Origin: Actinomycetota bacterium | GTDB lineage: Bacteria > Actinomycetota > Thermoleophilia > Miltoncostaeales > Miltoncostaeaceae | Direction: 5' to 3' | Assembly (NCBI GenBank): GCA_963169235.1 | Contig: CAUJCX010000006.1 | Location: 54,269 to 118,268 of the forward strand | Length of the DNA stretch: 64,000 bases | In this document: in pieces, positions 7,831 through 17,782 of the stretch | Position numbering within the stretch: the stretch's first letter is position 1 | Layout: every line of letters begins with the position of its first letter | Made by a program: the position numbers and the translations under genes | The notes under the pieces: generated by a model | Told to the model about the DNA's origin: nothing | The model's input: the letters and a program-made list of their open reading frames with translations, nothing else | Database searches by the model: none

Positions 7831-7836
7831 TAGGTT
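7831..7836 (+). promoter_or_regulatory. -10 box TAGGTT for the MarR gene (leaderless)
   Basis: TAGGTT, 6-nt gap, ATG at 7843, no Shine-Dalgarno. The 140-bp divergent region between this gene and the SHOCT operon is where a MarR regulator would be expected to bind. Confidence 0.5.
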
Positions 7837-7842
7837 GGGTTC

Positions 7843-8349
7843 ATGTCCACGGAGGCGCTTGCCCAAGCCGATCTGCGCACCACCCACAGCCGCGCCGCCG
7901 CCGAGGCGGTGCTGGCGCTGGCGTGCACCGTGGGACGCAACCTCGACCGCCACGCCGGCGAGTTCGGCATCAGCGACGCGAAGCTCGAGGTGCTGGAGCT
8001 CCTGTCGTGCTGCGCGGGACGACGCGCGTGCCTGCACACGCTGGGCGACCGGCTGGGCGTGACCCGGCCCAACATCACCAAACTCATCGACGGGCTCGAG
8101 CGGCAGGGGCTCGTACGCCGGCTGCCGCACCCCGACGACCGGCGCATGGTGCAGGCCGAGCTCACCGCCGAGGGAGCCGCCGTGACGGCCCGCGCGCTGC
8201 CGGGGCGCGTGGCGCGCCTCGAGGGCGTGTGGGAGCCGCTTGACGACGTCGAGCTGGCCCAGCTGGTGACCCTGCTGACGCGGGCCGCCAACGCGGAGTG
8301 CGCCAAGGGTCGCCCGGCCACAGACGCCGAGCCCCGGGCCGCGGCCTGA
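7843..8349 (+). CDS. MarR-family transcriptional regulator
   Basis: 168 aa winged-helix repressor. Seen: helix-turn-helix LHTLGDRLGVTRPNITKLID and wing VRRLPHPDDRRMVQAELTAEG. Two adjacent cysteines plus one more (LLSCCAGRRACLHT) precede the HTH; MarR homologues of the OhrR/MgrA type sense oxidants through cysteines, so redox sensing is possible but not shown. Divergent from, and likely regulating, the SHOCT-to-thioesterase operon. Confidence 0.9.
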   Translation: MSTEALAQADLRTTHSRAAAEAVLALACTVGRNLDRHAGEFGISDAKLEVLELLSCCAGRRACLHTLGDRLGVTRPNITKLIDGLERQGLVRRLPHPDDRRMVQAELTAEGAAVTARALPGRVARLEGVWEPLDDVELAQLVTLLTRAANAECAKGRPATDAEPRAAA

Positions 8350-8350
8350 C

Positions 8351-8620
8351 TCAGCCGGCCGGCGCCTGGTCCACCGGGTCGCCCCACAGCTCCTCCACGC
8401 TGGCCCCCAGCGCGCCCGCGACCTTCAGCGCCAGGTACACCGACGGCGCGTAGTCGCCGGTCTCCATCGAGATGATGGTCTGGCGGCTGACGCCCACCGA
8501 CGCGGCCAGCGCCTGCTGGGTGAGCCCCGCCTGCTTGCGCCGCGCGCGTACGGCCTCGCCGGCGCCGCCGTCGGCCCTCTCGGCCCGGACGACGCCGCCG
8601 GCGCGCTTGCCGATCCTCAC
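8351..8620 (-). CDS. XRE-family helix-turn-helix regulator
   Basis: 89 aa. The core ARRKQAGLTQQALAASVGVS-RQTIISMETGDYAP is an HTH_3 domain and the end (LGASVEELWGD) is the usual dimer tail. GTG start at 8620 overlaps the membrane protein stop by GTGA. Such short XRE proteins paired with a small membrane protein are often autoregulators; the palindrome at 9130-9141 is a natural operator. Confidence 0.85.
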   Translation of the reverse strand: MRIGKRAGGVVRAERADGGAGEAVRARRKQAGLTQQALAASVGVSRQTIISMETGDYAPSVYLALKVAGALGASVEELWGDPVDQAPAG

Positions 8621-9105
8621 GACGTGCCGCGACGCCGCGCGACAACGGTGGTGACGATGACCGAACCGCCGCCCACGAGGGCGCCGGCGAACATGCCCCA
8701 CCGGGTCGCCGTGGACATGCCGGTCACGTGGGCGTAGCCCGCGAGGAACACGAAGATGGGAATCACCGTCAGCAGCGTGCCGATGATGCGCTTGGCCGTC
8801 CACCGGTGGACGGTGGTGTCGACGTTGCGCCGGGTGACGTAGAGCGTCGCCAGCAGCATGGGCAGCAGGAAGGCGATGCCGATGTCGCGCATCACGTGCG
8901 CGGTGGCGGCGCTGGCCGACCACACGGTGATCGCCATGACCCACGGCACGACCACCCACTGCACGGCCGCCGCCAGCGCGATGCCCTCGTACCACCGGGT
9001 GCGCTCGCGCTCGTCCTGCCCGTACATGTCTCCGTCGAAGTCCAGCACGTATGCGGCAAGGCGCTCGATGCCCGACGGGGTGCCGCTCAGATGTGAAGTA
9101 GACAT
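8617..9105 (-). CDS. Four-helix membrane protein paired with XRE regulator
   Basis: 162 aa with about four hydrophobic segments (near residues 45-65, 73-92, 104-124 and 132-152) and an acidic N-terminus (LDFDGDMYGQDERERTRWYE). I recognise no named family; the pairing with an HTH_3 regulator resembles YozG/DUF2178-like membrane-regulator pairs. ATG start at 9105 lies 6 nt after a -10 box, so it is probably leaderless. Confidence 0.7.
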   Translation of the reverse strand: MSTSHLSGTPSGIERLAAYVLDFDGDMYGQDERERTRWYEGIALAAAVQWVVVPWVMAITVWSASAATAHVMRDIGIAFLLPMLLATLYVTRRNVDTTVHRWTAKRIIGTLLTVIPIFVFLAGYAHVTGMSTATRWGMFAGALVGGGSVIVTTVVARRRGTS

Positions 9106-9111
9106 GACACG

Positions 9112-9141
9112 AGTATCGTGCCAAGTCGGCTTGACGTCAAG
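9112..9141 (-). promoter_or_regulatory. Leaderless promoter with palindromic operator CTTGACGTCAAG
   Basis: On the minus strand -35 TTGACG (9140-9135), 17-nt spacer and -10 GATACT (9117-9112), then 6 nt to the ATG at 9105. The 12-bp perfect palindrome CTTGACGTCAAG (9130-9141) covers the -35 hexamer, so a dimeric repressor bound there would block polymerase. The XRE protein encoded in the same operon is the obvious candidate. Confidence 0.7.
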
Positions 9142-9182
9142 TGCCCTTGACCAACCGTTTACCCGCGCCGGCCCGGGAACGA

Positions 9183-9210
9183 CGAAGGGGCGCCACCGGG
9201 CGCCCCTTCG
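9183..9210 (-). terminator. gltA terminator hairpin
   Basis: CGAAGGGGCGCC (9183-9194) and GGCGCCCCTTCG (9199-9210) are exact reverse complements around a 4-nt loop, placed 25 nt past the citrate synthase stop. No T-tract. It may also serve nothing on the other side, as the gene there transcribes away. Confidence 0.8.
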
Positions 9211-9235
9211 TGACCTTCGGTGATGTCGGCCGCGG

Positions 9236-10528
<1,293 letters not shown>

Positions 10529-10576
10529 CTGCCACCTTCGACGCGGTTGCACGGATCACTTGGTTTCGCTCCGGGC

Positions 10577-10582
10577 AGTCTA
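10577..10582 (-). promoter_or_regulatory. Candidate gltA -10 box TAGACT
   Basis: TAGACT on the minus strand fits TANNNT and gives a leader of about 42 nt that contains the gltA Shine-Dalgarno. No recognisable -35. Confidence 0.4.
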
Positions 10583-10782
10583 GTTGAGCGAAGGGGGCCC
10601 CGGTCCGGGCGGCGCGGGACGCTGCCGCGGCCGTGTGGGAGGGGTGTCACACAGGGGCCACGCGGGTGTAACCGGGGCCGCGGGTGCGCATGGGACGGTC
10701 TCGGTGAGACACACGTTTGCGCCCGGCCCCGCGGCCGCCCGAGGGGCGGGTTCGCACCCTCTATCCGAGCCTGGAGCCGCCC

Positions 10783-13248
10783 GTGCGCCGTTTCCTCCCC
10801 TCGTCCCCGCCCGCCGTGACGCGCGTCGACCTGCACCTGCACTCGCGGGCGTCCACCGACACCGGCAGCTGGTTCCTGTCGCGCGCCCTGATGCCGGAGT
10901 CGTTCGTGGACCCCGCCGACGCGTACCGCACGTGCAAGGCGCGCGGCATGGACATGGTGGCCTTGACCGACCACAACACCATCTCGGGGGCGCTGGAGAT
11001 CGCGCACCACCCGGACGTGATCGTGGGCGTCGAGATCACCACGTGGTTCCCGGGCGAGGGGCACGCCGCGCTGCACGTGCTGGCGTGGGGGGTGGACGAG
11101 GCCGCGTGGGCCGACCTCGACCGCGCCCGCGCGAACGTGTTCGAGCTGGTGGACGTGCTGGAGGCCCGCGACATCCCCTACGCCCTGGCGCACCCGCTTC
11201 ACCGCGTGGGCGACGAGCTGACGGTGGACCACCTGGAGATCTGCCTGCTGCTGTTCCCCCTGTGGGAGGGCCGCAACGGCGCCCGCCCCGAGATCAGCAA
11301 CGAGGTGGGCGTGCGCATCGCGCAGGCCGCGCAGCCCGAGCTGATCGCGCGCCTGGCCGAGAAGCACGGCCTGCGTCCGCGGCGCAACGGCCCGCCGGCG
11401 CTGACGGCGGGCAGCGACGACCACTCGCTGCTTGAGGCCTGCAACGCGTGGAGCGAGTTCCCGCCCTCGGCCCGTCCCGCCGACGTGCTCGACCACCTGC
11501 GGGCCGGCCGGGTCACGATGGCGGGCGACCACGGCAGCCCCACGGCGCTGGCGCACTCGGTGGGCACGCTGCTGCTGAAGCAGTACGCCAACAACGGCGC
11601 GGCGGGGCTCCCCGGCCCCATCCGCGGCGTGTTCAGCGACCTCATCCAGCACCCGCTGGCCGACCCCGTGAAGGCGGCCGCCGCCGAGGGGGGCGGCCGC
11701 GGCGGGGCGCTGGGTGGCGACCTGATGCGGGACCTGCGCCGCGACCGGCGGTTCGTGCGCCGTTTCCGCGCCGTGGGCCGCCGGGGCGACAGCCCGGCCC
11801 GCTCGCGCGAGCGCCTGCGCATGGCGACGGGCTGGCTGCACGAGCGCGTGCTGGCGTCCGCGCTGTCGCCCAAGGACTTCTCGCTGGGACGGCTGGGACA
11901 GCGCGTCGACGCGCTCACCGCGGCCGGGGCCCTGGCCGCCCCGTACATGCTGGCCTCGCGGTGGATGAAGGCCGAGCGCGAGCACTCGGTGCAGATGGAG
12001 CGCGAGTACTTCGGCCTGCCGGGCCTGCCCGCCGCCGACCGGCCGCCCCGGGTGGTGATGCTGACCGACACGTTCGACGCCCTCAACGGGGCGGCGGGCA
12101 CCATGCGTCGCCTGGCCGCGTGGTCGGGGGCGCAGGCCGAGCCGCCGGTGACGGTGGTGACGTGCTCGCCCAAGGCGGCCGACGAGCCGGGGCTGCGTCG
12201 CCTGGCCAGCATCGTCGACTGGCCGGTGCCCGCCTACCCCTCGGACGACGTGCGCCTGGGGGTGCCGTCGCTTCTGGATCTGCTGGCCGTGGTGGAGGAC
12301 TCGGGCGCCGACGTGGTGCACGCCGCGACGCCCGGCCCGCTGGGCGTCGCCGGGCTGCTGGTGGCCCGGGCGCTGGGTCTGCCGTTCGTGGCCAGCCACC
12401 ACACCGAGCTGGCGCAGTACGCCATGGACCTCACCGGCGACCGCCTGGCCGCGGGCGTCGTGGGCCAGGGCCTCACGTGGTTCTACGGCCAGGCCGCCCG
12501 GGTGTACGTGCCCACGCGCGTCAGCGGGCGCGGGCTGATGGACGCGGGGGTCGACCCGGAGCGCATCTTCATCTTCGGCCGCGGGGTGGACGGCGAGACG
12601 TTCTCGCCCGCCCACCGGTCGCGGCAGATGGCCCGCCGCCTGGCGGGTGACGACGCCACCATCGCGCTGTACGTGGGTCGCATCTCGAAGGAGAAGGGCA
12701 TGGACGCGCTGGCCGACGGCTTCCGCCACGCCGCCGCGACCCGGCCGGGCCTGGCGCTGGCGATCGTGGGCGACGGGCCGTACCGGGCCGAGCTGGCGCG
12801 GCGCCTGGCGGGCACCCGCCACCGGTTCCTGGGCGAGCTGCGGGGCAAGCCCCTGGCCGAGGCGTACGCGTCGGCCGACGTGTTCTGCATCCCCAGCCTC
12901 ACCGAGACGTTCGGGCAGGTGGTGGTGGAGGCCCAGTGCTCGGGCCTGCCGGTGGTGGTCAGCGACCAGGGCGGCGCGGTGGAGCAGACGCGCCCGGGCG
13001 TCACGGGCCTGGTGGCCCGGGGCGGTACGCCGCGGGAGGTGGCGACGCAGCTGGCGATGCTGGCCGACGACCCCGAGATGCGGGCGCGCATGGGCGCCGC
13101 GGCCCGCTCGCACGTGCTGGCGCGCAGCGGCTGGGACGAGGTGTTCGGGGGGCTGGTGGAGGGGTACCGCACGCTGCTGGCGGGCGACGCCCCGCTGCCG
13201 GTGCGCAGCCGCGCGGGCCTGCGGGAAGCCGAAGGGGAACGGGCGTGA
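10783..13248 (+). CDS. PHP-domain / GT4 glycosyltransferase fusion protein
   Basis: 821 aa. Residues 15-260 form a PHP metal-dependent hydrolase domain (DLHLHSRAS, LTDHNTISG, VEITTW, ALAHPLHR, AGSDDHS supply the His/Asp metal ligands). Residues 260-420 are a helical linker. Residues about 425-800 are a GT4 glycosyltransferase: VMLTDTFDALNGAAGTMRRL, VASHHTELAQYAMD, IFIFGRGVDGETFSP, ALYVGRISKEKGMDALA, and the E-x7-E motif PSLTETFGQVVVEAQCSG. It may trim and elongate a surface or lipid glycan. GTG 10783 follows GGAG by 7 nt. First gene of a three-gene overlapping operon. Confidence 0.85.
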   Translation: MRRFLPSSPPAVTRVDLHLHSRASTDTGSWFLSRALMPESFVDPADAYRTCKARGMDMVALTDHNTISGALEIAHHPDVIVGVEITTWFPGEGHAALHVLAWGVDEAAWADLDRARANVFELVDVLEARDIPYALAHPLHRVGDELTVDHLEICLLLFPLWEGRNGARPEISNEVGVRIAQAAQPELIARLAEKHGLRPRRNGPPALTAGSDDHSLLEACNAWSEFPPSARPADVLDHLRAGRVTMAGDHGSPTALAHSVGTLLLKQYANNGAAGLPGPIRGVFSDLIQHPLADPVKAAAAEGGGRGGALGGDLMRDLRRDRRFVRRFRAVGRRGDSPARSRERLRMATGWLHERVLASALSPKDFSLGRLGQRVDALTAAGALAAPYMLASRWMKAEREHSVQMEREYFGLPGLPAADRPPRVVMLTDTFDALNGAAGTMRRLAAWSGAQAEPPVTVVTCSPKAADEPGLRRLASIVDWPVPAYPSDDVRLGVPSLLDLLAVVEDSGADVVHAATPGPLGVAGLLVARALGLPFVASHHTELAQYAMDLTGDRLAAGVVGQGLTWFYGQAARVYVPTRVSGRGLMDAGVDPERIFIFGRGVDGETFSPAHRSRQMARRLAGDDATIALYVGRISKEKGMDALADGFRHAAATRPGLALAIVGDGPYRAELARRLAGTRHRFLGELRGKPLAEAYASADVFCIPSLTETFGQVVVEAQCSGLPVVVSDQGGAVEQTRPGVTGLVARGGTPREVATQLAMLADDPEMRARMGAAARSHVLARSGWDEVFGGLVEGYRTLLAGDAPLPVRSRAGLREAEGERA

Positions 13249-14366
13249 CGAGTCCACGCGTCGTCGACGTCACGCAGTGGTACTCCCCCACCTCCGGCGG
13301 CATCCGCACCTACCTGCACGCGAAGGCCCGCTGGGCCTCCGACACCGGTGCGTTTCACGCCGCCGTGCTGACCGGTCCCCGCGATGGCGAGTCGCTTCTG
13401 ATGGGAAGCCCCGCCATGGTGGTGCGGGGCCGCACGCCGCATGCCACGTGGGGCTACCGGGTGGCCCTGCGCGCCCATGGGGTGATCGCCGCGGTGGCGC
13501 GCCTGGCGCCGGACGTGGTGGTGGTGCACGACGCCCTGGCGTTTCCGCGGGCGCTGGCCGACTGGGCCGCCGCCAGCGGCGTGCGGCTGGTGCAGGTGTG
13601 CCACAGCCACCTGGCCGACGCGGTGCAGTGGGCGCCGCGCCTGGTGCGCCGGCCCGCGGGCGCGGCGCTGGCCCACATCCAGCGCCGTGCGCTGGCCGTG
13701 GGCGAGGTGGTCTTGGTGGCGTCCAACTCCGTGCGCGATGCGATCCAGGACGACTCCAGCGCCGCCGTGGTGGTGTCGCCACTTGGCATCGACCTCGCAA
13801 CCTTCTGCGCCGCGCGTCCTGACCCGGATGTGCGGCGCCGGCTCGACATCGCGGGCGACGAGCCGATGATGCTGTACGCGGGGCGCCTGTCGCGCGAGAA
13901 GGGCGTGGAGCTGCTTCCCGGGATGCTGCGCGAGCAGCCGGGGGTGCTGGTGGTGGCGGGCTCGGGCTCGGCGCGCAGCCGGGTGGAGCACCAGTGCCGC
14001 AAGGCGGGCATCGCCCATCGGGTGAGGTGGCTGGGGCACGTGACCGACCGCCAGGGCCTGGCGACGCTGATGGCCACGGCCGATTGCTTCGTGCACCCCG
14101 CGCCGCGGGAGGCGTACGGGCTGGCCCTCTTGGAGGCCCTGGCGGCGGGCTCGCGCCTGGTGGCGTCGGACGGCATCGGCATCGCGCCCGTCATCCGCGA
14201 CCGGGGAGCCGTGCTGGTGCCGGGCGACGATCCCGCGGCCCTCGCCCGGGGCGTGGCGACGGCGCTTGAGCAGCCGCGGCCGCGTCCCGACCTCAGCGAC
14301 CTGTCGTGGGACCGGGTGTTCCGCCGCGAGTGGGACCTGTACCGGCGCCTGGTGGAGGCGGCGTGA
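13245..14366 (+). CDS. GT4-family glycosyltransferase
   Basis: 373 aa. N-domain begins RVVDVTQWYSPTSGGIRTYL (GGI-x-TYL nucleotide-sugar transferase signature), C-domain has MMLYAGRLSREKGVELLPGM and the E-x7-E segment HPAPREAYGLALLEALAAGS. Likely transfers a hexose from an activated donor onto a lipid-linked or surface acceptor, in the cytoplasm at the membrane face. GTGA overlap with both neighbours ties it to the PHP-GT4 fusion and DUF2334 protein. Donor and acceptor unknown. Confidence 0.9.
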   Translation: MTSPRVVDVTQWYSPTSGGIRTYLHAKARWASDTGAFHAAVLTGPRDGESLLMGSPAMVVRGRTPHATWGYRVALRAHGVIAAVARLAPDVVVVHDALAFPRALADWAAASGVRLVQVCHSHLADAVQWAPRLVRRPAGAALAHIQRRALAVGEVVLVASNSVRDAIQDDSSAAVVVSPLGIDLATFCAARPDPDVRRRLDIAGDEPMMLYAGRLSREKGVELLPGMLREQPGVLVVAGSGSARSRVEHQCRKAGIAHRVRWLGHVTDRQGLATLMATADCFVHPAPREAYGLALLEALAAGSRLVASDGIGIAPVIRDRGAVLVPGDDPAALARGVATALEQPRPRPDLSDLSWDRVFRREWDLYRRLVEAA

Positions 14367-15097
14367 GCGGCTTGCGCAGCCTCGTCGTCTCCATCCACGA
14401 CGTGGCGCCCGCGACGCTGGGCGAGGCGATCGCCGTGCGCGCGACCGTGGACGCCATCGCCGGCCCCGTGCCCGTGAGCCTGCTGGCCGTGCCGCGCTAT
14501 CACGGCCAGGCGTGGCACGACGGCGCGGCGCAGTGGCTACGCGACCGGGTGGAGCGTGGCGACGAGGCCGTACTGCACGGGCTGGTGCACATGGACGAGG
14601 GCCGGCGCGACGGGGCCGAGTTCGCGCGCCGCGACTCGGTGGGTGACACCATCGCCCGACTTGCGTTTGCGCACGCCGAACTGCGCGGCCTGGGGGTGCA
14701 CGCCGCGGGGTTCGTCGCCCCCGCCTACGCCCACCCGCCCGCGCTGGGGGCGGCGCTCGCCACCAGCGGCCTTGAGTGGTGGGCGACCCGCAACCGCCTC
14801 GTGACGGCCGCGGGTGCGTCGCTGGCCCTGCCGAGCGTGGGGCTGGGCGCGTCGACGTTGCTGAAGCGGGCGCTGAGCCCCGCGGGCGCGGCGACGATGG
14901 CGCGGGCGCTCGCGCGCGCTCCCCGCGTGCGGCTCGACCTGCACCCCGCCGACATGCGGCACCGGCGCCTCACCGACGCCGTCGACCGCCTCCTGACCCT
15001 GCTGATGGAGCAGGGCCGCACCCTGCGGACGCACGGTGACCTTGTGGGCACGACGCTCGGTCCGTGGGCGCGGTCGTCCCTGGTGGGGGTGCGTTGA
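14363..15097 (+). CDS. DUF2334-type polysaccharide deacetylase-like protein
   Basis: 244 aa. LVVSIHDVAPAT at the start and HGLVHMDEG with RLDLHPADMRH further on are the His/Asp positions of the DUF2334/NodB-like fold, which includes carbohydrate deacetylases; AGFVAPAYAHPPALG resembles the conserved RxxxP-W region. Third gene of the glycosylation operon (GTGA overlap), so it may deacetylate the glycan built by the two GT4 enzymes. Activity inferred from family only. Confidence 0.8.
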   Translation: MSGLRSLVVSIHDVAPATLGEAIAVRATVDAIAGPVPVSLLAVPRYHGQAWHDGAAQWLRDRVERGDEAVLHGLVHMDEGRRDGAEFARRDSVGDTIARLAFAHAELRGLGVHAAGFVAPAYAHPPALGAALATSGLEWWATRNRLVTAAGASLALPSVGLGASTLLKRALSPAGAATMARALARAPRVRLDLHPADMRHRRLTDAVDRLLTLLMEQGRTLRTHGDLVGTTLGPWARSSLVGVR

Positions 15098-15155
15098 GCG
15101 GGGACCCGCAGAGGGGCTGACCGCAGTCGACGGCCCGCTCTGCTTGGCTTGAGGT

Positions 15156-15683
15156 GTGCTCACGTTCGGACACGGCCGCCTTGATCGCGACGAGCTGGTG
15201 GCCCTGGTGCTGGGTGCGGGCATCGAGGCGGTGGTCGACGTGCGCCGGTTCCCCGGCAGCCGGGCCAACGAGGCGGCCGCGAGGGGTGAGATCCCCGCCC
15301 TGCTTGGCGAGATCGGCGTCGCGTATCGCTGGGACGAGCGCCTGGGTGGTCGCCGGCACCTGACCGCCGCCGAGCGCGAGGCGTCTCCGGACACGTGGTG
15401 GCGGGTGGAGGCGTTCCGGGCCTACGCCGCCTGGACGCGGTCACCGGAGTTCCGCGACGCCCTTCCCGATCTGCTCGCCGACAACGACGCCCGCATCACG
15501 GCCATCATGTGCTCGGAAGCAGTCTGGTGGCGCTGCCACCGGCGCCTTATCAGCGACATTCTGGTGCTGGAGTACGGGCGCGACGTTCAGCATCTGATGC
15601 ACGACGGGCGCCTGGTGCCCCACCCGGTCAGCGACGGGGCGCGCGTCGGCCCCCGGGGGATGGTGGTCTGGGACGGAGGGTGA
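15156..15683 (+). CDS. DUF488 family protein
   Basis: 175 aa. Start LTFGHGRLDRDELVALV, then VVDVRRFPGSRAN, GRRHLTAAEREA and the family signature IMCSEAVWWRCHRRLISD, with two conserved cysteines. DUF488 proteins are widespread and of unsettled function; some are linked to stress and nucleic acid or toxin contexts. GTG start at 15156 has GAGG immediately upstream (spacing short). Stands alone between the glycosylation operon and the convergent secreted cluster. Confidence 0.85.
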   Translation: MLTFGHGRLDRDELVALVLGAGIEAVVDVRRFPGSRANEAAARGEIPALLGEIGVAYRWDERLGGRRHLTAAEREASPDTWWRVEAFRAYAAWTRSPEFRDALPDLLADNDARITAIMCSEAVWWRCHRRLISDILVLEYGRDVQHLMHDGRLVPHPVSDGARVGPRGMVVWDGG

Positions 15684-15766
15684 TGGCACGGACCGCTCGC
15701 GAGCGTCCCCCTGCGTCTTACCGGGTCAACACCACCCCGGAGCCGCGATCGCCTGGTCCCGGGTAG

Positions 15767-16345
15767 TCACAGGATCCGCTTGGCGTGGGCCAGCCGGGCC
15801 TGCAACCACGTGGTGCACTCCACGTTCACGTCGCTGGGAATCATCGCCGTGCGACCGTCCTCGACGCTTGACGCCACCAGCACACCGCGCACCAGGCCCG
15901 ACAGCGTGTATCGGATGCCACTGGTCGTGCTGCGCAGCCGCGCGAAGTCCGGCGCGTAGAACGGCGGAAGCACTAGAGGCGACCGTTCCAGCGAACTGAA
16001 CGGGGGGAACCCTGCCGCGCGCGGCGCCTCGGCCACGAGCGCCTGCCAGTCCCTGGGGTGCCGGATCTCGCGAACGGGTCGCTCAACCGCCACGCTGACG
16101 TCCCACACGGAACCATTTCCCCCCACGCTCAGGTAGGTCCTGGCCACCGTAAAGCCGCCATCCGGATCCACGGTCGCCGTCGCGGGACCAGCGCACACCA
16201 AGGCGGTCCACCAGTGTCCAAGGGCCTTGGTGGGCCGATCACAGCCGGGGTCAGGCGGCACCCGCGGACGGGCCGCGGGCCCCGACTGGCCAGCCGCTAA
16301 CGGGTCGGCACGCGAACCAGGCCATCCCCCACTCGAGTCGTCCAT
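15767..16345 (-). CDS. Hypothetical protein after the SGNH gene
   Basis: Up to 192 aa from ATG 16345 (GGAA 6 nt upstream), which overlaps the end of the SGNH gene by 49 nt; a GTG at 16261 would avoid the overlap and give 164 aa. The certain part runs from ALGHWWTALVCAGP to the end and alternates beta strands (GGFTVARTYLSVG, VWDVSVAVERPVREI, IRYTLSGLVRGVLVAS) with short linkers. No signal peptide is seen in either version. No family recognised; codon use is slightly less extreme in GC than the neighbours. Confidence 0.5.
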   Translation of the reverse strand: MDDSSGGWPGSRADPLAAGQSGPAARPRVPPDPGCDRPTKALGHWWTALVCAGPATATVDPDGGFTVARTYLSVGGNGSVWDVSVAVERPVREIRHPRDWQALVAEAPRAAGFPPFSSLERSPLVLPPFYAPDFARLRSTTSGIRYTLSGLVRGVLVASSVEDGRTAMIPSDVNVECTTWLQARLAHAKRIL

Positions 16346-17763
16346 ACGGTGTTCCGCGTCACCGCGATCGGGGACGCCGCCGCGATCGGGCGGCGCCCGA
16401 TGGGTGCCAGCGCCAGCACGCGCCCGGCGACGGGGTCCAGGCGCACAAGCCGGCCACGACGCGCGTCCACCGCCCACACCTCGCCCCTGCCGTCGCCCGC
16501 CACCGCTCCCGCACCTCGCAGCACGGCCAGCACCCGTCCGCCACGCGTGACCAGGCGCAGCACGCCGTCGCCGCCCAGCGCGAACAGGCCCCGCGGCGTC
16601 GCCGTCATCGACCGGACGCGGGCCGTGCGGGCAAGCGTCACGGTGCGCAGCACGCGCCCATCCGGGGCGCGCAACTCCACCACGTCACGGCCTCCCGGCC
16701 CGGGCCGCACGACCCACAGGCCGTTGCGTGCCCCCGCGACGTGCGACGGCACGGTCTCGACGGGCACGGTCACGCGCCCGCCGCCCACGCGCCGCAGCAG
16801 GGCGGGGACAGGGCACACCGCGGCATCGGGCGACGTGCACGGCACCACGAACCACGTGCGCGAACCGACGGACGCGACCGCGGTGGCCGGCGCGTCCACG
16901 TCGGGACGCCGGTCGCCGCGCACGGTCCGCGGCCTCGCATCGGGCGCGAGCAGCCACGCCCGCCGGCCGCTTGACTCAAGCGCCGTGCCGTCGGCGACGC
17001 GCACGGCGGGACGCCGCGCGTCCACTCGCATCACACGCGCGCCGGCACGGGCCCAGACGGCGTCACGGTCGGCGGCCAGCGCCGCCACCCGCCGGGGGCC
17101 ACCCACCGGCGTCACCGGCAGCGTCGCCGTGCCGCCGCTGACGGGAATGCCCAGCTCGGCCAGCGTGCGCAGCACGCGGGGACGGATGACGTGCGCCAGC
17201 CCCACCGCGCCCGATCCGTTCAGGTGGATGCCGTCCGATGCGAACCAGCCCCCATGCCCGCGGCTGACGGCGTCCCAGTCGGCCAGCCGCACCAGCGGAT
17301 AGCCGTTGCGGCCCGACAGCCGCGCGGTCGCCCGGATGCGCGCGTTGATCTGACGGTAGCTCGACTGCCGCTCGCGCAGCAGCACCCACACCACGGCGCG
17401 CACGCCGGCCTGGCGGAACGTGCGCATCAGGGCGGGCGCGTCGTACGAGGCGGCCCAGTCGTTGTACCCGACGTGCACCACCACCACGGGTCCGAGGTCG
17501 GACCCCATCTGCTGCGCCACCGAGCGCACCGACGGAGGCGTGCCCCGGAAGCAGCCCGCGCTGACCAGCTTCCGGCACACCGCCGCCTGCATCTGCAGCC
17601 TCAGGCCGTGCCCCAGGATGCTGCGCGCCTGCGGGCTGTACCCGAACGACGCCTGCACCGAGTCGCCGAACACCGTCACCCGCGGGGGAGCCGCCACGGC
17701 CGCGTCGACGGCAACCACCGGCAGGGCGGCGCACACGACGGCCACCACGCCCCACCCCCGCAC
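16297..17763 (-). CDS. Secreted SGNH-hydrolase protein with C-terminal propeller-like region
   Basis: 488 aa. Signal peptide RGWGVVAVVCAALPVVAVDAAVAA, then an SGNH domain (VTVFGDSVQASFG, block III-like VVVVHVGYNDWAAS, and ASDGIHLNGSG with the Asp/His pair) to about residue 205. The rest is a repetitive beta-rich region with W-containing strands, possibly a propeller. SGNH enzymes often add or remove acetyl groups on envelope sugars. The GTG at 17763 is preferred (GAGG 8 nt upstream); a TTG at 17790 overlapping the previous gene by 8 nt is possible. Confidence 0.75.
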   Translation of the reverse strand: MRGWGVVAVVCAALPVVAVDAAVAAPPRVTVFGDSVQASFGYSPQARSILGHGLRLQMQAAVCRKLVSAGCFRGTPPSVRSVAQQMGSDLGPVVVVHVGYNDWAASYDAPALMRTFRQAGVRAVVWVLLRERQSSYRQINARIRATARLSGRNGYPLVRLADWDAVSRGHGGWFASDGIHLNGSGAVGLAHVIRPRVLRTLAELGIPVSGGTATLPVTPVGGPRRVAALAADRDAVWARAGARVMRVDARRPAVRVADGTALESSGRRAWLLAPDARPRTVRGDRRPDVDAPATAVASVGSRTWFVVPCTSPDAAVCPVPALLRRVGGGRVTVPVETVPSHVAGARNGLWVVRPGPGGRDVVELRAPDGRVLRTVTLARTARVRSMTATPRGLFALGGDGVLRLVTRGGRVLAVLRGAGAVAGDGRGEVWAVDARRGRLVRLDPVAGRVLALAPIGRRPIAAASPIAVTRNTVWTTRVGDGLVRVPTR

Positions 17764-17782
17764 GGCCGAGCCTCGAGGCCGG

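Noticed and set aside
15684..15766. Palindrome CGCTCGCGAGCG as terminator of DUF488
   Set aside because: The palindrome has no loop and no T-run, so a hairpin would be weak; not listed.
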